From Arion vulgaris (taxonomy: Eukaryota; Mollusca; Gastropoda; Stylommatophora; Arionidae), in NCBI GenBank assembly GCA_020796225.1, contig CM036755.1, forward strand, positions 45,302,306 through 45,366,305: a stretch of DNA of 64,000 nt, read 5' to 3'. Under the pieces are notes generated by a model. The model was not told the origin of the DNA. It saw only the letters and a program-made list of their open reading frames with translations, and ran no database searches. Shown in pieces: positions 33,016-43,764 of the stretch (position 1 is the stretch's first letter; each line of letters opens with the position of its first letter). The translations under genes and the position numbers were made by a program.

Positions 33016-33590
33016 TGAATTATTTCTGGAATCTGTAGAATGCATGATTGTCACGAGACAAACACATAACTTGGAGGATAATTGCAGGCACACAACAATA
33101 CAACAACAGACACAGACAAAATATCGTCATTGTATACAGCTAAACTTCTAGACAAACGATTACAGTATCGAATATCTTTCCAACACAATACAATAATCTT
33201 ATGACACGATTCTGTGTCACCGACAACTATTCAGGTATATTCGATACTATAATTATCATTATTTACTTTGACTGAAACTTAGTAATGATCAATTATTCTG
33301 TCGTTCATTATAACAAGTGGATAATTGTTGAGCGGTATGTTTTCATTTCTTTTGACAAATTCCTGGCATTTGCCGCTTTATTTAATTACATATTTCTGTT
33401 GTTGACTGTGTTTCTTTCTTCTGAAGATGTAGTTTCATAAGGCGGGAGACTCAGCCAAAACAGGAATTTTTTGTTGTTGTAAATTTAAAGAAAAAAAACT
33501 AACAAACATATTTTCATAAAATTTGGGTCACATGTTGCAAAAGATATTACTTTTGAAGATAATTCAAGTGTAGTTTATAAATTTTTCTTC
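33016..33590. other. mostly unrecognised; family I-like piece at 33470-33590
   Basis: 33018-33060 repeats 32325-32365, bracketing the LINE-theta insertion. The last 120 bp resemble the flanks of the 22 bp array. Confidence 0.45.
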
Positions 33591-33860
33591 TTTTTAACCT
33601 TTCAACTTTCAACGGAGCACAGGTCTTGAACAAACTTCTTCCAGCTCTTCCTCTCTCTTGTCATCTTTTCCAATTCTTTCCATGTTTTACCTATCGTTGT
33701 AATATCATCTTCCAGCTCTCTTCTCCAGGTCTGTCTAGGCCTTCTCCTATCTCATCTTTCCTGCGGGTTCCAAAACAGTGCCTGTCTTGCAATGTTTCCG
33801 GTCGGTCTTCTCAATGTGTGTCCTATCTATCATCAGCGTCTCTTTCTTAGCTTGTTTATG
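33590..33860 (-). pseudogene. LINE-epsilon C-terminal remnant
   Basis: The minus strand encodes KKRRZ-type RHTLRRPTGNIARQAL-like sequence in broken frames, with AAGAAGTTTGTTCAAGACC, GAGAAGACCGACCGG shared with 45485-45760. Confidence 0.7.
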
Positions 33861-33871
33861 AAATACCAACC

Positions 33872-34120
33872 GCCCGAGTGGTTACCGGGGTCCAAATTTG
33901 GGGTGTAAAGAATAGAACCACTGTTACCTGCCATGCATGTCGTAAGAGGCGACTAAGGAGGTTTGGCTAAACTCGGATGCATGTGTCCTAAACATGTAGA
34001 AGTCTATGCGTTTAGGAGCCTACCAAACCAATGTGCAACGTTTACACGTTCTTGACAAAGATCAAACATATCACAAAGAGTGATTAAAATTGGTCGTAAA
34101 GAACGAACGCAAAGAAGAAG
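33872..34120 (+). mobile_element. SINE family A, full-length
   Basis: A model copy: CGCCCGAGTGGTTACCGGGG, CATGTCGTAAGAGGCGACTA, arms CCTAAACATG..CGTTTAGG, CAAAGAGTGATTAAAATTGG, ACGCAAAGAAGAAGAA. Confidence 0.93.
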
Positions 34121-34186
34121 AAATACCAAAATTTATTTAAAAGTAATAAATAACCGGGAAAATATTAAAGCAACTCCCCCATCTTG

Positions 34187-34455
34187 AGAGCCGCAGTAGC
34201 GTAGTTGTTAGAGAGCTCGCTTCTTGTGCTAGTGGCCTGGGTTCAGTTCCACAGTGGGCGGGGGTTTTTTTCCGACCATAACTGATTTCAAGTCGACTCA
34301 GCTTCAATTGGGTACCAGGAAAAGCAATGGGAAGTAAAGGCAGCCGGCGTGATGTTGACCACATTACCCATCGTGTGCCGACGTTCAATGAAAAATACGG
34401 GCCTAAGACCGTATTACCAAATATACCACGTGATAAATAAAGGGGCCTTTACTCC
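34187..34455 (+). mobile_element. SINE family F
   Basis: Head with A box TAGCGTAGTTGTTAG and B box GGTTCAGTTCC. The body includes CAATTGGGTACCAGGAAAAG, AGTAAAGGCAGCCGGCGTG and a terminal AAGGGGCCTTTACTCCCC inverted repeat. Only the head recurs (3243). Confidence 0.65.
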
Positions 34456-34539
34456 CCTCAACACCCCACTTTGCATCGATGATAAAATTTCATTAACATA
34501 AAAAATATAAAGCATGCCAAACCGGCTTATGATGTGTCG

Positions 34540-35205
34540 TGGCTCCCGGTAACAGAAGACCATCTAGCTCAGTCGAAAAATAGAAAATTTCAGTATAATG
34601 GGGGCTAGTTTTTATAAGTGTTTGATAGAACACTGTAAGATTCTCTGCAATTTTACATAATTCTACGAGTCTATGATTATTTATTGATGAAAAATATTAA
34701 TAAAACTGATATTTCTTAGCGTTAAATTTAATGTGTAATATAATACAACCTTGATTTAGTATGTTGTGTTATTTTTTTAACATAAATTGATTTATCTAAC
34801 AATACTGGAATGTGATTTCACCCGACGATTGTGGTCTGATTTCTGTGAATTTTTACCTGAGTCATATGATCCGCCGGCCATATGTTATCGTAGGCTGCGG
34901 ATGTACATATCAACTATAATTGTAGTGTAAACCTCCACTTCTTTTCTACACGGCATATAAGCAGAGACATTGCTGTTCTTAAAGAAATGGACAGGATAAA
35001 GTCTGGCAGAGTGCAACACCAAGGTGAAAGATAGGATGCTGGAGATTCATTTCAGCCAACCTTCGATGTGAAGACGGCTCCTGATCATGATGATTGCTGT
35101 TCTAAGTTGAATTTGTTTTTATTAAATAAGTCATATTTGCAAGAGTCATATCTACAAAACCAATTAGGTTAGACATTTTTGGATTGTTCATGTTATAACT
35201 ATGGG
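34540..35205 (+). repeat. dispersed repeat family I carrying a 113 bp insertion
   Basis: Matches 37590-37985 and 53555-55225: GTTTGATAGAACACTG, GCAATTTTAC, ATTGTGGTCTGATTTC. No coding frame; class unknown. Confidence 0.75.
34980..35092 (+). mobile_element. 113 bp insertion with perfect 11 bp target-site duplication
   Basis: ATTGCTGTTCT occurs at 34969-34979 and 35093-35103. The related copy at 31240 has one such site and no insert. The insert ends in ATGATG and looks like a LINE 3' end (AGTCTGGCAGAGTGCAACAC, GAAGACGGCTCCTGATC). Confidence 0.88.
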
Positions 35206-35209
35206 TGAT

Positions 35210-35705
35210 CATCATCATCATCAAGTAGCTTGTCATGAGTAGAACTTTACCATCCCAACAGTCCTCCGGAACTTCTCTCTCTCATAGGCCAGATGTCCTG
35301 CCTTTGCAGCTGTCATGTTCAGACCATCAGTTACATCCTGAATTCATCTTCTCCGTGGTCTTCCTCTTCTTTTCTTTGCCGGTATGTCTCCTTCCATGAT
35401 GGTCTTCTCAGCCTTTCGTGTCTTTTTATATGTCCAAAATATCTCAATTTTCTCATTCTTATTTGTAGCATCAGCCAGTTTTCTTTGATTTTGAGTTCTT
35501 TCTGGATAGATCTATTTGTTCTCTTCTCTGTCCAAGATATACGGAGGACTCTTCTATAACACTTATATTCGAAAGGACATATGCTTTTCCACTGCTTTAT
35601 TAAATGTCCATGCTTCACACCCATACGTTGCCACTGGAAATATATTAACTTGGCATTCTTTGCACTTCTTATGTTAGTGAAATCCTCTCCGATGTGGTTG
35701 GGTGG
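35210..35705 (-). pseudogene. LINE-zeta ORF2 C-terminus and 3' end
   Basis: The minus strand reads GVKHGHLIKQWKSICPFEYK, CYRRVLRISWTEKRTNRSIQ, LMLQIRMRKLRYFGHIKRHE, then HGEDEFRM. The 3' end has a (ATG)n tail at 35210-35222. The 5' side is cut by a SINE-A insertion at 35706. Confidence 0.84.
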
Positions 35706-35958
35706 TCTTCTTTTTTCTTTGCGTTCGTTCTTTACGACCAATTTTAATCATTCTTTATATGTTTGATCTTTGCCAAGAACGTGTATACGTTGCACATTCG
35801 TTTGATAGGCCGATAAACGCATAGACTTCTACACGTTTAGGACACGTGCATCCGATTTTAACCAAACCTCCTTAGTCGCCTCTTACAACATGCGTGTCAG
35901 GTAACAGTGGTTCTATTCTTTACACCCCAAATATGGGCCCCGGTAGCCACTCGGGCGG
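35706..35958 (-). mobile_element. SINE family A, full-length, in LINE-zeta
   Basis: Ends GCAAAGAAAAAAGAAG on the minus strand; core GTTGTAAGAGGCGACTAAGG; head CGCCCGAGTGGCTACCGGGG. Confidence 0.9.
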
Positions 35959-36064
35959 GTTGGGTTGTTAGATGTAATGTATTTTTCATAGTAATTTATA
36001 AACAACAACAAACATGTTTATGTTTAACTAAACTTTATTTATCTCATCTTATTCTATTTCATAT

Positions 36065-36195
36065 GCGGTTCGCCTGCTGGGAATTCGGACGTTTGCCATG
36101 ACGCCTGCTATGACGCTTCTGACTGATTTTTGCGTAAAATCTACTTTACCATTTGACTTGTGTCCCTCACCATGCAGGCAGGCCTTGACCGACTT
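36065..36195 (-). repeat. dispersed repeat family J
   Basis: TTCGCCTGCTGGGAATTCGG, ACGCTTCTGACTGATTTTTG and GCGTAAAATCTACTTTACCA follow the J pattern. Confidence 0.55.
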
Positions 36196-36221
36196 TATAT
36201 GTTGCTTATAAAGGGTTTTAA

Positions 36222-36462
36222 GCCGAAGGATTGACTTCATTGCACCGGGTTTTACCCCCATATGGCTCGGTCTCTCTCCGCAAAAATTTCACGCCACCTA
36301 CCGAGAGTATTGCACAAAGCACAAACTCCGTAGCCCCAGCAACAATCCTACGGGTCTCTGGAAAAACTGCACTCGTGAACAGAACGGAGCGGTCCGAACT
36401 CGAACCCGCGACCTTCGACTCGCAAGGCAAAGCGCTTAGCCACTTAACCACATAGACTCGCT
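36222..36462 (-). mobile_element. SINE family D, full-length
   Basis: The minus strand starts with a clear tRNA-like head: GTGGTTAAGTGGCTAAGCGC (A box) and GGTTCGAGTTC (B box), then CAGTTTTTCCAGAGACC, GGAGTTTGTGCTTTGTGCAA, CTCTCGGTAGGTGGCG. Perhaps the best-preserved D copy. Confidence 0.9.
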
Positions 36463-36596
36463 TATGTTGCTAATCTTCAAAAGTTTTATCTTTTGCAACA
36501 TGTGGCGACATTTTATAACATTATAATTTGTTAGTTTTTTTGTCTGCTAGTTAAAATAAACAAAAGATAACTTTGTTTTAGATGGGTCCCCGCATT

Positions 36597-36848
36597 ACGC
36601 CCGAGTGGTTACCGGGGTCCAACTTGGGGTGTAAAGAATAGAACCACTGTTACCTGCCATACATTTCGTAAGAGACGACTAATTAGGTTTGGCTGAAATC
36701 GGATGCACATGTCCTAAACGTGTAGAAGTCTATGCATTTAGAGGCCTACCAAACCAATGTGCAACGTATATAAGTTCTTGGCAAAGATCAAACATATCAC
36801 AAAGAGTGATTAAAATTGGTTGTAAAGAACGAACGCAAAGAAGAAGAA
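36597..36848 (+). mobile_element. SINE family A, full-length
   Basis: CGCCCGAGTGGTTACCGGGG, core TTTCGTAAGAGACGACTA (two changes), CCTAAACGTG..GCATTTAGAGG, tail GCAAAGAAGAAGAAA. Confidence 0.91.
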
Positions 36849-37019
36849 AGGGTCTCCCACCTTAAAGTTTACGTGTTGTGAAGTATTTATATAGTAGAAA
36901 TGATTGTTCTTGATTGTTGTTGATTGTTGTTGTTGCTGATGTCTTGATTTCGTTTATTTACTAATAAAACTAAACAAACAGTCTATAAACATTTGTAAGA
37001 TTATGTTTGTTTCGTTAGA

Positions 37020-37130
37020 GTTCGCCCGTAGTGAATTTAGGTGTAGTCAATGCTCATAATATGCGACGCCACTGACTAATTTATGCGCGCTGAGTTGTTT
37101 TCCTTATCGCCAGTGTTCCTCATCATTCTT
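37020..37130 (-). repeat. dispersed repeat family J
   Basis: GAGTTCGCCCGTAGTGAATT, GCGACGCCACTGACTAATTT; adjoins a SINE-B. Confidence 0.5.
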
Positions 37131-37393
37131 CTTCATCTTCTTCGCACGCTCCATATCGACCACTTGTTAACCACTCTTTGTGATTTATATGTGATCTGAT
37201 CCTAAGAGCGATTGTACGTTGTACCAGTTATACGCATATAAGAAGTACAGAACATCCAATTTCTGCGACGCTTTTTATTTACTAAGGTATTTTCCCTAGA
37301 CTCCTACCTTAGACGCCTCTTACGACATGCTTTATAGGTCGCAGTGTTATTAATCTTTGCTTCCCTTGAGGGCCCCAGCACCACACGGGGCGA
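37131..37393 (-). mobile_element. SINE family B, full-length
   Basis: Minus-strand core GTCGTAAGAGGCGTC, CTAGGGAAAATACC, TTATATGCGTATAAC in place of the usual hairpin, and CACAAAGAGTGGTTAACAAG. Confidence 0.88.
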
Positions 37394-37589
37394 GGCTACG
37401 ATCAAAGTGTAGTTATTGCCCACTTGATCGCTACCTAACTGTGGGATATTTCATACAGCCAATATGCAACTTAAAACATTTGAACAAAATCCGAGCAGTT
37501 CGCATTTGAAAGAATGACGATGCTTGGAATTTATAAACACATTTAACCGTAACTGATTCCATCCGCTGTGGCACTGTCGGATAAGGTAC

Positions 37590-37985
37590 AGCCAACTCTA
37601 GATATCTAGGCCAGACAACTGACCGGGGAATCCCTGACTTAGATCAGAGAAGGGGGCTGGAAAATATATATGTTTGATAGAACATTGCAAACTTTTTTTG
37701 CAATTTTACTCAATTCTGTGAGTCTGTGGTTTTTATTGGTGAAAAATATTCATAATATTGATATTCCTTATTGTTAAACTTAACTTGTTGCATAATATAA
37801 CTTCGATTTAGTATTTTGTGTTGATTTTAAAATGAATTCGTCTATATACACTAATACTGGAATGCGAGGTCACGTGATGTAGTTGTGGTCTGATTTCCTA
37901 TAATTCTTACCTGAGTCCGAAGGCCCATAAGTTTATAGTTGGCTCTGGTTAAGGGTACAATAATTTTTTTTGTTAAATGTCATTG
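37590..37985 (+). repeat. dispersed repeat family I, uninterrupted copy
   Basis: GGGAATCCCTGACTTAGATC, AGAGAAGGGGGCTGG, GCAATTTTACTCAATTCTG, GTAGTTGTGGTCTGATTTCC. It provides the empty-site reference for the 1.3 kb insertion at 53845. Confidence 0.82.
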
Positions 37986-38094
37986 TCTTGCCTTCTCTTA
38001 ATTTTTTTTGGGTAGAATCTCTACTGCTGTAAATTACGGAGTCAACTCGTTCAAAGTTTGTAACGTTTTCCTTGACTTCTCGTTGGTTGTGTTC

Positions 38095-38180
38095 GTAAGA
38101 GCGCTCGTAATGCTAGGCTAGGCAATGAGTGCCGTAAGAAATAAGGGTAAGTGGTTCGAATCCTGCGTTTGTCAATTTGT
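38095..38180 (+). mobile_element. tRNA-like sequence, SINE head
   Basis: TTCGTAAGAGCGCTCGTAAT and GGTTCGAATCC (B box). No cloverleaf with a usable acceptor stem was found, so it is treated as a decayed SINE head. Confidence 0.45.
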
Positions 38181-38465
38181 TTTTTTCGGAAGCTCTTAAT
38201 ACTTGTACACTATCAATTTGTTGATCATAATCCTTGCTTCTGTTGCTTCCTCTGGGGGTTATTACAAAAAAACTTACTAAATTTGTGTTGAAAGTTTATT
38301 TGATCACGCGACATAATCTTAGTTAGTAATGTTATATGGAAGCAAATAATGGATAATAAATGTACAGGAACAGACTTTGAAGTTGTAGAGTTGTGGTTGT
38401 ATAGAAGAGTGTTTAGAATCTCACTGACCGTGAAATGACTAAGTGTTGGTGTGGCGTAACACATA

Positions 38466-38730
38466 TATAACTTCTTCTTCTTCTTCTTTGCGTTCGTTCT
38501 TTACGATCAATTTTAATCACTCTTTGTGATATGTTTGATCTTTGCCACGAACGTGTATACGTTGCACATTGGTTTGGTAGGCCTCTAAACGCATAGATTT
38601 CTACACGTTTAGGACACATGCATCCGATTTTAGCCAAACCTCCTTAGTCGCCTCTTACGATATGCGTGGCAGGTAACAATGGTTCTATTCTTTACACCCC
38701 AAATTTGGGCCCGGTAACCACTCGGGCGAC
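38466..38730 (-). mobile_element. SINE family A, full-length
   Basis: Minus strand: CGCCCGAGTGGTTACCGGGC, core ATCGTAAGAGGCGACTAAGG, CCTAAACGTG..CGTTTAGAGG, GCAAAGAAGAAGAAGAAG. Confidence 0.92.
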
Positions 38731-38957
38731 ACATATATAACAATATACAATAGTTTTATAAATGTACCTAAACAGTATACATCAACGTTTCAACTAAAAA
38801 GACTTTATAAAGACATTTCTATATAGTTTTGTGAGCGTCTGTAGCTTAAGCTGTAGTGAGCTCGATCACAACTCAAGCGTACTTGGTTCACACTCCGCGG
38901 TGGACAAGTTTGGAAGCAAATTAGTTCTCTTGGATTTTTACAAATGATAAAAATAGT

Positions 38958-39594
38958 TCATAGTTTATAGTTCATAAGTACGGTTCCAACTTCAGTGCAA
39001 CGGGTCACCCCATAATTGCTTCGTTCCTGTGCCAATGAAAATCCCACGAAATGCTAAGAACTGTGAAATGTTTCCTGTGTGAACTAATTCCAGAATGAAA
39101 CAGTCGCGTACCGCCACAAAAAGCAGCCTGCTCCGCATAAAATGCATATGGCCGTCGCTAATGTAGCAACACAAAACTGTTCATCACTTGAATAGCAATT
39201 CTTGTCGAAGGGAACATCAAATCATGATAAAATCCAGCTTTCTGCACTCGCAATATAACTGCATACGGCAGATTGAGCTTGTTCGTCATAACCGCTGTCC
39301 GCCATTTTCTGAATGCACACATCAAACGCACAGTTGACACAACAAAAAGCATTCCATGTAACAGTAATAGCTCGCAGCGTTGATCAAGCACTAACTCAGT
39401 AGCTCGGCAAACGAAACCGGAAAATACCCGAAAAAACATGGCGGAAATGCGTTAGCAAAGTCGTGTCCAGAATCAAACAGTCCACCCTCTGAATGGCCCT
39501 CCCGCATTCCGCCATTGCTGGCCAGATTTTCCTTGTTCTTTCTGGTCCTTACGGTGTTCGTGGCACGGAGCCACAGGGTTACGATGTCCATGGC
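38958..39594. mobile_element. insertion nested in SINE G, flanked by TGATAAAA(A)TAG
   Basis: The 11-12 bp near-duplicate TGATAAAAATAG (38946-38957) and TGATAAAATAG (39595-39605) brackets the insert, though the TGATAAAAATAG word is also native to SINE G. The right end (39549-39594) is a piece of SINE C body (TACGGTGTTCGTGGCAC..ATGTCCATGGCA). The rest is not seen elsewhere in the window. Confidence 0.6.
38992..39545 (-). pseudogene. unidentified coding-like remnant inside the insertion
   Basis: The minus strand gives a protein-like frame: LDQRCELLLLHG, LMCAFRKWRTAVMTNKLNLP, AVILRVQKAGFYHDLMFPST, QVMNSFVLLH, then after an in-frame TAG RRPYAFYAEQAAFCGG. An upstream piece (CLILDTTLLTHFRHVFSG) lies in another frame, so there is at least one frameshift and one stop. 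Amino-acid composition is balanced and unlike random AT-rich frames here. I do not recognise the family. Confidence 0.45.
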
Positions 39595-39814
39595 ATGATA
39601 AAATAGACCTCACCGTTCAAAAGCAATGGCAAACTACTGAACGTATAAGTGGTGCCTATAAAACAACGGCGACTCGTTTACTGTTGTTGATGGCTAAGTC
39701 CTGTAAAGGATATGCCACGATTTTCATTTCACATAGTTTTAGCAGTGAAAGCAATGTACATATTCAATAAACCGACAGTATACAAGACAGTATAGAAGGA
39801 CGATGTCACCACCC

Positions 39815-39925
39815 GTTCAGAAAGCGATGCCAAACAATTGAACGTAATAATGCCTAGAAAAATCACAAACAGCGTCAAAAGCTGGGGTTGATTCGCAAAG
39901 TCCTATAAAGGATATGCAATTACTT
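39815..39925 (+). mobile_element. SINE family G 3' fragment, diverged
   Basis: ACCCGTTCAGAAAGCGATGC, CAAACAATTGAACGTA, GTCCTATAAAGGATATGC. Confidence 0.65.
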
Positions 39926-40084
39926 TTTATACAAGTATTAGGAGATTCGAACCCCCTCTCCCACCCCCTCCCGCCCACATTCCTTATCCCACACACACTA
40001 AACACAGATAAGATCATCCCTGAGTTTCTCTTCAAAAGATTCTGCTCCTCTGTTTAATGTCTTTCATTTTATTTTTTAATTTCT

Positions 40085-41335
40085 GTAATTGTCTTTCCAT
40101 ATTTCGAGATTTCTTATCTTCTTTTCATCATATTTCTTTATTTTTAACCTATTTTTTTATTTTTATTCTTCTATTTATCTGTTTTCTCTGCCATTTCACA
40201 ATGTTTCTCTGTTAATTCTCACTCTCTTTCTATTCCCTATTTCTCTCATTTTCTGTCTTTCTTCTTTTACTTCTATACATATATATATATCATTTCCCTG
40301 CTCTATTTCTCTTTTAAAACCACCCCTACCTTACATGTTTCTGATCTCCCCCTTCCCCCTCGTGCACTCTTTTTCTCTGATGTCTCCCCCTCCCCCTTCA
40401 TGCTTCTCCTCTATTTCTCTACTATATTTTTCACTTTAACAGCACCCCCTTTTTGGGCTTTTCTCTATTTCTCTACTCTATTTCTCACCTTACTCTCCCT
40501 TCCCCCTTCTGCTCCTTCTCTATTTCTCTACTCTATTTCTCACCCTACTTTCCCTTCCAACTCCTGCTTCTTTTCTATTTCTCACCTTACTATCCCTTCC
40601 CCTTATGCTTCTCTATTTCTCTACTCTATTTACATCTTACTCTCCCTTCCCCCTTAATGCTTCTCTATTTCTCTACTCTATTTACATCTTACTCTCCCTT
40701 CCCCCTTTATGCTTCTCTATTTCTCTACTCTATTTCTCACCTTACTCTCCCTTCCCCCTTTATGCTTCTCTATTTCTCTACTCTATTTCTCACCTTACTA
40801 TCCCTTCCCCCTTATGCTTCTCTATTTCTCTACTCTATTTACATCTTACTCTCCCTTCCCCTTTTATGCTTCTCTATTTCTCTACTCTATTTCTCACCTT
40901 ACTCTCCCTTCCCCCTTTATGCTTCTCTATTTCTCTACTCTATTTCTCACCTTACTCTCCCTTCCCCCTTTATGCTTCTCTATTTCTCTACTCTATTTCT
41001 CACCTTACTCTCCCTTCCCCCTTTATGCTTCTCTATTTCTCTACTCTATTTCTCACCTTACTATCTCTTCCCCCTTTATGCTTCTCTATTTCTCTACTCT
41101 ATTTCTCACCTTACTCTCCCTTCCCCCGCCTGTTTCTTCTCTATTTCTCTACTCTATTCATCCTCCCTCTTACTCTCCGTCAATCTATATTCTGTGTTAG
41201 ATATCACACTGCACTAATGTTACTATCGATTTCTGTTCCCATATTGCACACACTTCTATCCAACATTTCCTTTCATAATATCTCTTTCTCACTCTTAATC
41301 TACTTTTTCAAAATCTCTCATTTTGTCCGCTAGCC
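40085..41335. repeat. pyrimidine-rich tract with 53 bp minisatellite (~13 copies at 40440-41160)
   Basis: The core unit is CTTACTCTCCCTTCCCCCTT, TATGCTTCTCTATTTCTCTA, CTCTATTTCTCAC, with a variant ending TACATC. Flanks are non-tandem C/T-rich DNA. Several long Ser/Leu/Pro frames here translate the repeat. Confidence 0.93.
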
Positions 41336-41639
41336 CTCGCTCCCTCCTCGTTTCAGAAAATATTGGCCAATCATAACTGAGAATTATCCCTGTGATTATT
41401 GGTCCCAGGATGGTAATTCCGTTGTTGTTCTTTTGCATACACCTTTTTGTTTGGTCGTAGGCGATTTCTGTGATTTATTACCGTAGGAGTGATCGTTTGA
41501 CAAGTCCTTTCTGATGCATTGGCCCATTTCAAATTAGGGGAAGTCGAACACATATCGCTGAGATATCAACAGATTACTGCTACATGCGAGGTACTTAATC
41601 TGTCAAATATGACGGTGTTTTGGTCACTGATGTTCAGAA

Positions 41640-41887
41640 TATGTACGGGATTCGAGATGAAGGCTAAGATGGGGATTAAATATGAAAAATAAAACGCGGT
41701 TGGGATGTGAAGACTAAGACAGGGATTGGATAGGAAGAATAAAACAGAAATTAGATGCGCAGATGAAGACGAGATTTATATATAAAAATCAAAACTGAGA
41801 TTTATATATAAAAAGTAAGAAAGGATTTGATTTAAAGAGTAAAACGGGGATTATATATGAATTAGGAAGAATATGGCTAGGATTATA
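41640..41887. repeat. degenerate ~30 bp purine-rich repeat
   Basis: Units on the theme GGGATTAGATATGAAGAATAAAAC, diverged. The theme reappears at 42136-42260, so the SINE-A at 41890 landed inside it. Confidence 0.6.
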
Positions 41888-41889
41888 TC

Positions 41890-42135
41890 TTCCTTCTTCT
41901 TTGCGTTAGTTCTTTACGACCAATTTTAATCACTCTTTGTGATATGTTTGATCTTTACCAAGAACGTGTATACGTTGCACATTGGTTCGGTAGGCCCCTA
42001 AACGCATAGACACGTTTAGGACACATGCATCCGATTTCAGCCAAACATCCTTAGTCGCCTCTTACGGCATGCATGGCAGGCAACAGTAGTTCTATTCTTT
42101 ACACCCCAAATTTGGGCCCGGTAACCACTCGTGCG
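41890..42135 (-). mobile_element. SINE family A, full-length
   Basis: Minus strand: CGCACGAGTGGTTACCGGGC head, core GCCGTAAGAGGCGACTAAGG, a shortened CCTAAACGTG arm, ACGCAAAGAAGAAGGAAG. Confidence 0.9.
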
Positions 42136-42369
42136 GCTTGGATTAGATGTTAGAGAGGGATAGTGGGGTCAAAAGGATGTTCATAAAAGGGCATGTACAG
42201 TTTAAGAAAGTTACTTTCGAATAAGAAATGATTAATAATTAGATGTTAAATATAAGAGCAATAATTTGTATGTTTGTTTTCTTTTCTGTGCTTATTTTCC
42301 ATTTCAGCTTTTTAAATTAGACGTTGCTAGATGAGTAGAGAGTAAAATACAGATTATAAATGCCATCTT

Positions 42370-42830
42370 CATACCATCACTGTGCTACCAGTGTCAAACA
42401 TGGGCACTGACGAAAGAACAAGAAAGGAAAATTACCACATTTGAAATGAGATGCTTGAGGAAAGCAGTAAATAAAAGAAGACCATATAAGAAATGAGAAA
42501 ATTAGAAAAAAAGTCGGAACAACAACTGCTATTAGATTCAATGAAAAACAGAGACTCAAATGGTTTGGCCACTTGGTGAGAATGAACCCGAATAGACCAG
42601 TTGCAAGAGCTTACAGCCTGAAAATAGAATCACGAAGAGGAAGGGGCAGACCAAGAAAAAGATGGATTCATGGAGTTAGACATTTTAAAACTCTCCAATA
42701 CCCAGCATATGAAGCGACCGAGCGTGCAGTTGTTCGAAACCCGATCATCAGTTAAGCCAGCAATGAATAACAGTAAAAACAGAGAAGGACAAAAGAAAGA
42801 AAGAAAGTTGTTAAATAACAATCATATTTA
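42370..42830 (+). pseudogene. LINE-eta C-terminal remnant
   Basis: Plus strand: PSLCYQCQTWALTKEQERKI, TTFEMRCLRKAVNKRRP, then shifted frames with MVWPLGENEPE and RGRGRPRKRWIHGVRHFKTL. Multiple frameshifts. Confidence 0.76.
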
Positions 42831-42894
42831 AAAACTCAAATAAGAAATGATTGAACAATCATTACTAATCTCTTACTTTTATTTCTCTTACAGG

Positions 42895-43180
42895 CCAAGA
42901 CTTTCAACTTCTCGAGACACAATACGGTGATGGATATTGTCATTCTGCTCACGAACATTAAAAAACATTTTGTTTCAAGTTATTCAAGTATTTCTTTGTC
43001 TAAGACTATTCGAAGAAATGGACAGCAATGATTTCTATGCACTCAAGGCGTCACCATAAGCGTTCAGTCCCTGACAGTTATTTGAAAGTGACAGCACGTT
43101 TACGGTTGCAACAAACATATTTTTAAAAACATTATTGAACCAATTACTACTGTGTATATTCATTTAATAGACAAAGTTAT
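42895..43180 (+). other. possible orphan terminal exon (splice acceptor followed by single-copy sequence)
   Basis: A pyrimidine-rich run ends in TTTATTTCTCTTACAG at 42879-42894, a strong acceptor. After it, one frame is open for 48 codons (AKTFNFSRHNTVMDIVILL..) and another codes GQDFQLLETQYGDGYCHSAHEH before TAA. The sequence is not repeated in the window. It could be a last exon of a gene to the left, even an alternative POU3 exon, or chance. Confidence 0.25.
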
Positions 43181-43195
43181 GTTTTTGGATGAGAA

Positions 43196-43400
43196 CACGT
43201 CAATTGATGACGTTTACCAACACACCAAGTGATGACGCATACCAACACGTCAATTGATGACGTTTACCAACACATTAACTAATTACGTTTATCAACAGAT
43301 CGATTAATGACGTATACACACACATGAACTGATGACGTATACCAATACATCAATTGATGACGTATACCAACCAACACATGAACTGATGACGTATTTACAC
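43196..43400. repeat. degenerate ~25 bp tandem repeat with TGACGT in most units
   Basis: Seven units contain TGATGACGTATACCAACACA variants with TGACGT (six) or TGACGC (one). Spacers vary while the TGATGACG core is retained. TGACGT is the CREB/ATF half-site. Confidence 0.8.
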
Positions 43401-43764
43401 AGCGATTTAATAAGTTTTAAATCAAATGTTAAATGAATAAAACTTGGGCACCCCTCATCATTGCACGAACTTCAATGTGTACCAGTGTGCCACATGAATT
43501 ATCAGCATTTATATCCTCTATCTGTGCTTGGAATAATAAGCATCGTTAGTCTGTTGTGAGTCCTTTGTGGATTGGTTGTTCACTAATGGTGCTACACTGC
43601 ACAACGATGTTTCAGACAGCTCTAATGTTATTTAGCGTGAGTTCGGTGCGCAATGTGACATGTTACTATATTTAGATGTTAGAACAAGGACATACCGGTA
43701 ACAACATACACACAGAGTAGATCGAGAAAGTAATTTATGAAGTGGCTATTTTTACTAATTTTTT
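43401..43764. other. no recognised feature
   Basis: Single-copy intergenic sequence. Confidence 0.5.

Larger units (their letters stand above)
38828..39735 (+). mobile_element. SINE family G split by a ~637 bp insertion
   Basis: 38828-38957 is the tRNA-like head and 5' body (AAGTTTGGAAGCAAATTAG). 39595-39735 is the 3' body (AGCAATGGCAAACTACTG, CCTGTAAAGGATATGCCACG). The pieces join exactly as in 21565-21795. Confidence 0.85.

Noticed and set aside
40453..41333. Long frames rich in LYFSTLF/LPPLCF repeats
   Set aside because: Translation of the 53 bp pyrimidine-rich array in three frames.
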